Positions 57,983 through 64,000 of a DNA stretch of 64,000 nucleotides are shown here, piece after piece. A model generated the notes under the pieces. That model saw nothing but the letters and a program-made list of their open reading frames with translations, made no database searches and was not told the origin of the DNA. The DNA lies in NCBI GenBank assembly GCA_001931535.1, contig CP016211.1, forward strand, positions 11,206,377 to 11,270,376, given 5' to 3'. Made by a program: the position numbers and the translations under genes. The DNA comes from Minicystis rosea (GTDB lineage: Bacteria; Myxococcota_A; Polyangia; Polyangiales; Polyangiaceae). The first letter of the stretch is position 1. Every line of letters starts with the position of its first letter.

Positions 57983-58534
57983 TCAGCTCACGCGCCGGCG
58001 GGTCTCGCTCTTTTCGTTCTGATCGGTCTGACGAGGATCGGGCGCGGAGCGGCGCTCCATGCGCGCGCCGCGGACTTCGATGCGCATCGGCGCGCCCGGG
58101 GTGAGGCTCGTGGCGGAGGCGCGTGGCGGCGCCGGCGCGGCCTTCTTCGGGCGGAAGACGAGCACGGCGTGCACGCCCACGCCGAGGGCCCAGGCGAGGA
58201 CGGCGAAGTACCACCACACGCCGCCGGTGAGGCGGAGATCGACGAGCACGAGGGCGGCGCTCGCCACGACGAACGTCGCCAAGTGGCGCAGGAATTTGCG
58301 CGCGGCGCGTTGCTGCGCCTCGTCGTGGACGAGCTGCTCCGCGCGGGAGCGCACCTCGTCGGCGACGGCAGCCTCGATTTCCAGCGTGGTCACGCCGATC
58401 TCGCGCGCCGTCTCCAGGAGCTCGTCGTGCGAGATGCGGCCGCCTTCGTGCGAACGATCGAGCGCGCGCGTCAGGATCGAGGCGACCTCTTCCTTTGAGT
58501 ACGTAGGCAGGTTCTTGGGGTCTTGGTTGGTCAT
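57983..58534 (-). CDS. 2TM-domain membrane protein
   Basis: The ATG at 58534 (MTNQDPKNLPTYSKEEVASI) gives 183 residues; the longer frame to 58609 is not needed. An N-terminal helical region (YSKEEVASILTRALDRSHEG, ISHDELLETAREIGVTTLEI), seen in many myxobacterial 2TM proteins and similar to SHOCT-type segments, precedes two membrane helices (HLATFVVASAALVLVDL, WWYFAVLAWALGVGVHAVLVF). A Pro/Ala/Arg-rich tail follows. Such proteins may link the membrane to regulators, but the function is unknown. Confidence 0.7.
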   Translation of the reverse strand: MTNQDPKNLPTYSKEEVASILTRALDRSHEGGRISHDELLETAREIGVTTLEIEAAVADEVRSRAEQLVHDEAQQRAARKFLRHLATFVVASAALVLVDLRLTGGVWWYFAVLAWALGVGVHAVLVFRPKKAAPAPPRASATSLTPGAPMRIEVRGARMERRSAPDPRQTDQNEKSETRRRVS

Positions 58535-58672
58535 CGGACGCCGTCCAAGGTGAGCCGGCGAGGAACAAGAAATAGCAGTTTTCGGGCCCGAATGCTCCTG
58601 CACGGACAATCCCCGTCCGAGGCGGACTTCACCTCGAAACGGTGTGCCTGTGCTACTTGGTGGATTGCCAAC

Positions 58673-59494
58673 ATGGGAAGCAACGAGCCTCGCCCCGACG
58701 GCCCCGATGGTACCAACGCGGCTCGTGCCGCCGAGCTTTCACCGGCGCCGCGGACGCCGACCCACGCGGAGCGCGCGCGCACCGTCGCGGCCCGCGTGCG
58801 CACCGCGACGCTGTCGACGATCGCGCGCGATCCCGAAGGATATCCCTATGGATCGCTGGTCACCGTCGCCGATGATCGCGGACGACCGCTCCTCCTGATC
58901 TCGCAGCTTGCCGAGCACACGCAGAACCTCACGAGCCGCGCGGAGGCATCCATCCTGCTCGCGGAGGTCGCGCCGCCGAATGCGTCGCCGCTCAGCGTCG
59001 CGCGCGTCACGCTCCTCGGTCCGTGCCGGCCGGTGCCCGAGGCGGATCGCGAGGCGGCGCGGGCCGCGTTCCTCGCGGTGCATCCGGACGCGGAGCAATA
59101 CGCGAGCTTCAAGGACTTCGCGTTCCATCGGCTCGAGCCCAGCGCAGTCCGGTACGTCGGCGGCTTCGGGCGCATGTCGTGGGTGAGCGCCGCGGATTAT
59201 CTGGCGGCCGAGCCCGATCCGATCGCGCCGCAGGCGGAAGGCATCCTCGCGCACATGAACGACGATCATGCGGATGCGGTGCTCGCGTACGCGCGCGGGC
59301 TCGCGGGCGAGGTGGACGCGACGATCGCGACGATGACGGCGGTGGATCGCTATGGGTTCGATCTCGCGCTCGAGACGCCGCGTGGATCGAAGACGGCGCG
59401 GCTCGCGTTCGCGTCGGAGGTGGCGAGCACCGATGAGGTGAGGCGCGCGCTCGTTGCGTTGGTGAAGACGGCGCGCGCGGCGATTCGGGCCTGA
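58673..59494 (+). CDS. HugZ-like flavin-reductase-fold haem-binding protein (PNPOx fold with DUF2470)
   Basis: The ATG at 58673 gives 273 residues. The N-terminal domain (about 28-175) has the pyridoxamine-phosphate-oxidase split barrel (VRTATLSTIARDPEGYPYGS, LLISQLAEHTQNL). The C-terminal DUF2470 domain carries HMNDDHADAVLAYARGL. This two-domain layout belongs to haem oxygenases of the HugZ type and related haem-utilisation proteins; the His in HMNDDHAD is a possible haem ligand. It may take part in haem or iron use. It diverges from the 2TM gene. Confidence 0.8.
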   Translation: MGSNEPRPDGPDGTNAARAAELSPAPRTPTHAERARTVAARVRTATLSTIARDPEGYPYGSLVTVADDRGRPLLLISQLAEHTQNLTSRAEASILLAEVAPPNASPLSVARVTLLGPCRPVPEADREAARAAFLAVHPDAEQYASFKDFAFHRLEPSAVRYVGGFGRMSWVSAADYLAAEPDPIAPQAEGILAHMNDDHADAVLAYARGLAGEVDATIATMTAVDRYGFDLALETPRGSKTARLAFASEVASTDEVRRALVALVKTARAAIRA

Positions 59495-59551
59495 TTTCGT
59501 ATCCAGTGATCGCCGGATGGCCCGCGCCCCGCGTGGGGCCACGTTGCGGCG

Positions 59552-59956
59552 ATGAGCATCGACCCGAGGTCGGGCGCCCCGGAGATGCCGGGCAAGCCCG
59601 AGAAGAAGCCCGAGGCTCCCGGCAAGCCCGAGAAGAAGCCGGAGACGCCGGGGAAGCCGGGGCTGCCGGGACGCGAGATCATCGGGCCGCCCGTGCCGCC
59701 CGGCGCGCCCGATGTGCACGTTCCTTCGGTGCCGCGGCCCGAGATCCCGGCTCCGGTGCCGAGCACACCGCGGCCGGAGGTCCCGCATCCGAAGCCGGAC
59801 GTGATCCCCAATCCCAAGCCGGACGTGAAGACGTCGGGCGATCCGGACAGCTCGCCGTTCAGAACGCGCGCTTGGTCGTGGACGTGCTCCCATCGGGAGG
59901 CGGGTGATCGCCGAGCACGGCCCACAAGCCGAGGACGAGCATCAACGCGATCGTGA
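59552..59956 (+). CDS. Possible short Pro/Lys-rich protein
   Basis: This 134-residue frame begins MSIDPRSGAPEMPGKPEKKP, with two near-identical PGKPEKKPE units and long Pro-rich sequence, and turns Arg/Ser-rich where it runs into the facing kinase gene (overlap 59859-59956). There is no signal peptide or recognised domain. The repeated units and base use slightly favour a real disordered protein, but the overlap and low complexity argue against; I rate it as doubtful. Confidence 0.35.
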   Translation: MSIDPRSGAPEMPGKPEKKPEAPGKPEKKPETPGKPGLPGREIIGPPVPPGAPDVHVPSVPRPEIPAPVPSTPRPEVPHPKPDVIPNPKPDVKTSGDPDSSPFRTRAWSWTCSHREAGDRRARPTSRGRASTRS

Positions 59957-61217
59957 TCCCCGCGGCGATGCGCTTCACGCGGTTGCGCTGGCGATCGCCG
60001 GCGATGAGATCGGGGATGACGAGCGGCACGTCCACGGGCGTTTGCACGGGCGCGGCCGACGTCGTGGGCGCTGCGGGCTCGGTCTTCTCGGGCTTCGCCG
60101 CAGGTTTCACCGAGGGCGGCGGCGGCGTCGAGCTGAGCGGTGGCGGCGCGACGGTGGCAAACGCGGCGAGGGTCGCCGATATCGTCCCGCGCGCCTGCTC
60201 TTCGTCGAAGGTCTGACTCAAATTCACCGGCCGGCGCGTGTGGCCGAGGGCGCGCAAGGCTTCGAGGATCTCTCGGCTTCGTTTGACCGCGCGCGGCGTC
60301 AGCAAGGAACGGACGAGCTCGCCCAAGATGCGCTCTTCGTCCGGGCTCGATGGCAAGGCCCTCTCCAGCGCGCGGGCGAAGTCGAGCATGGTGGCAAAGC
60401 GATGCTCGCGGTTCTTCGCGAGCGCCTTCAACATGACCTGCTCGAGCTCGGCGGGGACGCTGGTCCACTTGCCGGGCGGGTCGACGGGGCGCGGATCGCG
60501 GAGCCGCGCGAGCGTCGCGAACTCGTTGTCGCCGCGGAAGGGATGGCGCCCCGTCACGAGCTGATAGAGCACGACGCCGAGCGCGAAGATGTCGGTGCGG
60601 CGATCGACCGGATCGCCGACCGCCTGCTCCGGCGCCATGTACGGCACTTTGCCTTTGATCTGACCGACGTTGGTGCGCTGCATGTTCGACGCGGCCTTGG
60701 CCACGCCGAAGTCGATGACCTTCACCGAGCCGTCGAACCCGACGAGGATGTTCTGTGGCGAGACGTCGCGGTGCACGAGGTTCACCGGCTCGCCGGCCTC
60801 GTCCGTGAGCTCGTGCGCGGCGTGCAGGCCCGACGCGGCCTGCTTGGCGATGCGCACCGCGAGCTGCAAGGGGATGCGCTGCGACTTCGCCTCGCGCATG
60901 AGGACTTGGAGCGGCTCGCCCTCGACCCACTCCATGACGATGTAGAGGGCGTCGTCCTCTTCGCCGAGATCGAGCACCGCGGCCACGTTCGGGTGGCGGA
61001 TGCGGGAGACGAGGCGCGCCTCGTCGAGGAACATCGACTCCGTGTCGTACTCGAAGGAGAACTCGGTGAGCATCGCCTTCACGGCGACGATCTTCTCGAG
61101 CGCGGAGCTCTTCATCCGCGCGGCCCACACCGACGCGGTCGCGCCCTGCGCGAGCGGGAAGATCAGCTCGTACGCGCCCATGCAGCGCCCGGCATACAGC
61201 TCCGTGACGCCGCTCAT
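59859..61217 (-). CDS. Ser/Thr protein kinase with HRDVSPQN loop and membrane anchor
   Basis: This 452-residue protein has a Hanks-type kinase domain (about 16-285) with Lys47 in IVAVKAM, VHRDVSPQN (Asp151), DFGVAK (Asp169) and PYMAPEQ. The glycine loop is reduced (LAQGATASVW). The usual Lys of HRDxKPxN is Ser153, a change common in myxobacterial kinases. A Pro/Ala-rich linker precedes a C-terminal membrane helix (IAAGITIALMLVLGLWAVLG, near 425-445), with only a short tail after it. It is probably an active or weakly active kinase at the cytoplasmic membrane. Confidence 0.83.
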   Translation of the reverse strand: MSGVTELYAGRCMGAYELIFPLAQGATASVWAARMKSSALEKIVAVKAMLTEFSFEYDTESMFLDEARLVSRIRHPNVAAVLDLGEEDDALYIVMEWVEGEPLQVLMREAKSQRIPLQLAVRIAKQAASGLHAAHELTDEAGEPVNLVHRDVSPQNILVGFDGSVKVIDFGVAKAASNMQRTNVGQIKGKVPYMAPEQAVGDPVDRRTDIFALGVVLYQLVTGRHPFRGDNEFATLARLRDPRPVDPPGKWTSVPAELEQVMLKALAKNREHRFATMLDFARALERALPSSPDEERILGELVRSLLTPRAVKRSREILEALRALGHTRRPVNLSQTFDEEQARGTISATLAAFATVAPPPLSSTPPPPSVKPAAKPEKTEPAAPTTSAAPVQTPVDVPLVIPDLIAGDRQRNRVKRIAAGITIALMLVLGLWAVLGDHPPPDGSTSTTKRAF

Positions 61218-61345
61218 TCGATCTCCGAGCCCCGCGCGACCATGCTCATCGAGTATCCGCGATTCGGCCGCGCTCCGCGACCCTACGCACGTTCAGCCGT
61301 ATCATGGAAGCGCGTGGTGGGGAAAACGCGCGACGTGCCGGTGCT

Positions 61346-63298
61346 TCACGTTTTCGGCGCCGCCGGATTCGGGGCAGGGAAGACCTTACGCAGCGCGCTC
61401 AAGTGGCGCTTGGTCACGCCGGTCACCGCCAGGATCCGCTCGTCCGACGCTTCGCGCAGCGCGGCCATCGATCCAATCTCGCGGAGCAACGCCTTCCGCA
61501 CGGCATCACCGAGCCCGGGGATGTCTTCGATCTCCGAGCGAATGCGCTTCGCCTTCCCCACCTTCTTGCGCATGTGGTTGGCGAAGCGGTGCGCTTCGTC
61601 ACGGGCCCGCGCGAGGAAGAAGAGCGCCGAGCTCGTCGAGCGCAGCGGGATCCCATTCTTCTGTCCGGGCAGATAGACACGATCCACCATCTTCTCGCCG
61701 GTCACGGTCTCGCGCTCTTTGGCGAGACCGACGATGGGCAGATCGTGGAGACCCAAGTCGTGCGCCGCCGAGAGCGCGACGCCGAGCTGACCGCGGCCGC
61801 CGTCGACCACGAAGAGGTCGGGCAGATCCCACGTGCCCGGCTTGCCCGCCGCCGCTTCCGTCTCGGCGGAGGCCTCGCCTTCGCTCTGCTGTTTGGCCGC
61901 TTTTCCGCGGCGGAAACGGCGCCCCAGCACTTCGTACATGGCCGCGTAGTCGTCGCCTTCGGTGACGCTCTTCACGGTGAAGCTGCGGTAGTGCTTGCGA
62001 TCGGGGACGCCGTCGGCGAGCGCCACGATCGATCCCACCGTGTCCCCGCCGCCGAGATGCGAGATGTCGCAGCACTCGATGCGGCGCGGCAGCGTGGGCA
62101 GGCGCAGGCGATCGCGCAGCTCTTCCAAGCGGGCCTCGAGATCGTCGGTGCTGCGCTGCTTCTCGCGGAAGGCGTGGGCCGCGTTCTCCTTGGCCATCTC
62201 CAGGAGATCGACGCGCGGGCCTCGCTGCGGCACGAGCAGCGCGACCTTCTTTCCGCGGCGATCCGTGAGCCACTCGCTCACGCCTTCGACACCGTCGGGC
62301 AAGAGCGGCAGGAGGATCTCGTCCGGGATCAACGACGCCGCCTGCGCCGCCTCGCCGTAGTACTGCGTGAGGAAGCCGGAGAGCACCTCTTCATCCGGCA
62401 TCTCCACGCCGCGGAGCGAGAACGAGAGCGTGTCGTTCACGTGTCCGGCGCGCACCTGGAGCACCAGCACCTCGACGAGGCTGCCCTCGCGGTAGAGGCC
62501 GATGATGTCTTGATCGACGTCCTTCACGGCCACCACGCGCTGCGTTTCGCGCACGGCGTCCACCGCGCGGAGCTGGTCGCGGTAGATGGCCGCGAGCTCG
62601 AACTCCATCGTCCGCGACGCCTCCTTCATGCGCGTCGTGAGCTCGCCCGTCAGCTCGTCGTGCCGGCCTTCGAGGAACAAGGCCACGCTCCGCGTCTGCT
62701 CGGCGTACCAATCCTTGTCGACGTCCATCACGCAGGGCGCGGGGCAGCGCTTGATTTGATATTGCAAGCAGGGCCGCCGCCGCGAGGCGAGCTCCGCGTC
62801 CGAGCAGGTGCGGAGCTGGAAGTGCTTGTTGACGAGGTGCAACGTGCGCCGCGCCGCCGTCGCCGAGTGGTACGGCCCGAAGTACTTGGCGCCGTCCGGT
62901 GAAGGGCGCCGCACCGTCTCGAGGCGAGGCCACTCCTTCTGCGTGTCGAGCCGGAGGCAGAGGAAATCCTTGTCGTCCCGCAGCTTCACGTTGAAGCGCG
63001 GTTTGTGCTGCTTGATGAGATCGTTCTCGAGGACGGCCGCTTCCTTCTCGGTCGCGGTCACCACCGTCTCGAGGTCGCGCACGATGCGGCGCAGGATCGG
63101 GATGAAGTAACGCGAGTCGCTCCCCGAATCCTGGAAGTAGCTCTTCACCCGCGAACGCAGGCTCTTCGCCTTGCCGACGTAGACGACCGTGCCTTCCCCG
63201 TCCTTGAAGAGGTAGCAGCCGGACGCCTTGGGCAGGCTGTCGAGCTTGGCTTCGAGCAGCGTTTCGGCGTCCTTCTTCGTGTTGTCGTCCTCGGTCAC
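61346..63298 (-). CDS. uvrC: Excinuclease ABC subunit C
   Basis: The protein has 650 residues, the expected size. The GIY-YIG nuclease (about 20-105) shows GCYLFKDGEGTVVYVGKAKSL and RSRVKSYFQ. A Cys-rich iron-sulphur-like segment (CLQYQIKRCPAPC) follows, then the UVR motif (TTRMKEASRTMEFELAAIYR). The RNase H-like half has CCDISHLGGGDTVGSIV and LFVVDGGRGQLGVA, interrupted by an Ala/Glu-rich insertion of about 20 residues. Tandem helix-hairpin-helix motifs close the protein (IPGLGDAVRKALLREIG). It makes the dual incision in nucleotide excision repair with UvrAB. Its neighbours are unrelated. Confidence 0.93.
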   Translation of the reverse strand: MTEDDNTKKDAETLLEAKLDSLPKASGCYLFKDGEGTVVYVGKAKSLRSRVKSYFQDSGSDSRYFIPILRRIVRDLETVVTATEKEAAVLENDLIKQHKPRFNVKLRDDKDFLCLRLDTQKEWPRLETVRRPSPDGAKYFGPYHSATAARRTLHLVNKHFQLRTCSDAELASRRRPCLQYQIKRCPAPCVMDVDKDWYAEQTRSVALFLEGRHDELTGELTTRMKEASRTMEFELAAIYRDQLRAVDAVRETQRVVAVKDVDQDIIGLYREGSLVEVLVLQVRAGHVNDTLSFSLRGVEMPDEEVLSGFLTQYYGEAAQAASLIPDEILLPLLPDGVEGVSEWLTDRRGKKVALLVPQRGPRVDLLEMAKENAAHAFREKQRSTDDLEARLEELRDRLRLPTLPRRIECCDISHLGGGDTVGSIVALADGVPDRKHYRSFTVKSVTEGDDYAAMYEVLGRRFRRGKAAKQQSEGEASAETEAAAGKPGTWDLPDLFVVDGGRGQLGVALSAAHDLGLHDLPIVGLAKERETVTGEKMVDRVYLPGQKNGIPLRSTSSALFFLARARDEAHRFANHMRKKVGKAKRIRSEIEDIPGLGDAVRKALLREIGSMAALREASDERILAVTGVTKRHLSALRKVFPAPNPAAPKT

Positions 63299-63421
63299 GG
63301 CGATGTTCCCTTCTAGATTTCACCACGCGCCGGGGCAAGTCGCAGCCATCTCTCGGCCTTCTTGACGGCCTTCGCGCCCCGCGCTCCCATCGCCCGCGTC
63401 TCCGCGCGGGAGCGCTTCGTC

Positions 63422-64000
63422 ATGGCCAAACCCAAGTCCGCAATGCCGCCCTCCGCGCCGCGCCTGCCCGCGCGTCCGAGCCGGGGTGTGCTCAATGCCT
63501 ATCGCGTGCTCAAGCTCGCGGCCTTCGTCGCCGGCCTGCCGTCGGCGATCCTCGTGGGCATGGCCCTCATCGGGGCCCTCACCGAAAATGGTTGGGCCCG
63601 CGGCGTGGGCGCCACGCTGGTGATGTTGGCCGCCCCGCTCTTCATCGCCGATCGCCTCCTCCCCAAGGACGATCCCACGCGCGCCCGCGGCCTCGTCAGC
63701 GACGTGTGTGCGGTCTCGTGGACGTTCGTCGTCTTCCTCGGCTCCGGCCTCGCGCACGGCACCATGGGTCCGCTCCTCGCGCGTGAAGGCGATCGCCTCC
63801 GCGCCGGCGGCCACGATCTCTGGAGCAGCGTCGCGTACGTGCTCGCGGGCGTGAAGGTCGTCCCCGCGCCGCTGCCGAGCGTGCCCGCGAGCAGCTCCGC
63901 GGCTGCGAGCAGCGCGCCCCTCGCGAGCGGATCCGCCGCCGCGAGCGCGAGCGCTTCCGCACCGATGGTGTCCGCGTCGGCGAGCGCGGTGCCTTCCGCG
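63422..64000 (+). CDS. Membrane protein, cut by the end of the window
   Basis: A frame open to the end of the window starts at the ATG at 63422 (MAKPKSAMPPSAPRLPARPS), diverging from uvrC. The 193 residues seen include at least three hydrophobic helices (LAAFVAGLPSAILVGMALIG, GVGATLVMLAAPLFIA and WTFVVFLGSGLAHGTM). After about residue 150 the sequence becomes a low-complexity Ser/Ala-rich stretch (SSSAAASSAPLASGSAAASA) that runs off the window. No family is recognised. Confidence 0.6.
   Translation, partial: MAKPKSAMPPSAPRLPARPSRGVLNAYRVLKLAAFVAGLPSAILVGMALIGALTENGWARGVGATLVMLAAPLFIADRLLPKDDPTRARGLVSDVCAVSWTFVVFLGSGLAHGTMGPLLAREGDRLRAGGHDLWSSVAYVLAGVKVVPAPLPSVPASSSAAASSAPLASGSAAASASASAPMVSASASAVPSA

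Overview
The window is very GC-rich and densely packed. Typical features are GTG starts, 1-11 nt start/stop overlaps, eukaryote-like Ser/Thr kinases with Pro/Ala-rich tails, FHA proteins and a full Tad pilus locus. Together these suggest a myxobacterium (Myxococcota, probably the Polyangiales/Sorangiineae side). That is inferred from gene content and protein style; no rRNA or other phylogenetic marker is present. I found no tRNA, rRNA, CRISPR array, insertion sequence or phage gene.

Layout. 1-7 kb: end of a hypothetical gene, then cupin, gamma-glutamyltransferase (frameshifted), haem-oxygenase-like iron enzyme and DMATS-type aromatic prenyltransferase on the minus strand, with a Tat-exported flavin oxidase divergent on the plus strand. 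This looks like a small specialised-metabolism locus. 7-9.5 kb: a lipoprotein fusing a caspase/legumain-like peptidase, a PDZ domain and a TlpA-like thioredoxin. 9.6-19.4 kb: minus-strand Tad operon with CpaB, secretin CpaC, FHA-CpaF ATPase, TadB, TadC, FHA protein, TadD-like TPR lipoprotein, a second CpaF and another FHA protein. 19.6-23 kb: two SGNH-fold membrane proteins (one frameshifted) and a glutathione transferase.

23-33 kb: a candidate undescribed biosynthetic cluster. It holds a methyltransferase and MhpD/FAH-type hydratase (plus strand), LbH acyltransferase, 808-residue ThDP enzyme, AMP-dependent ligase, Cys-less ketosynthase-like protein, active ketosynthase and ACP (minus strand), and a divergent SDR reductase. 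33-37.6 kb: the second Tad block (two Flp pilins, prepilin peptidase, two TadE-like, one TadG-like, one membrane protein). 37.9-39.4 kb: two small hypothetical genes and an intergenic array of 42-bp repeats with palindromes.

39.4-44.2 kb: ATP synthase genes b', b, delta, alpha and gamma, with unusual extensions and no beta/epsilon genes following. 44.3-50.5 kb: Sua5/YciO-family protein, orphan MCE protein, phosphoesterase-multihaem cytochrome fusion, Ser/Thr kinase. 50.6-52.6 kb: mannose-1-phosphate guanylyltransferase and undecaprenyl-diphosphate phosphatase. 52.8-55.6 kb: nuoABCD only. 55.7-64 kb: membrane protein, methyltransferase, 2TM protein, HugZ-like protein, Ser/Thr kinase, UvrC, and the start of a membrane protein cut by the window end.

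Two genes are broken by an apparent single-base loss in a four-G/C run, which suggests either sequence error or recent decay.
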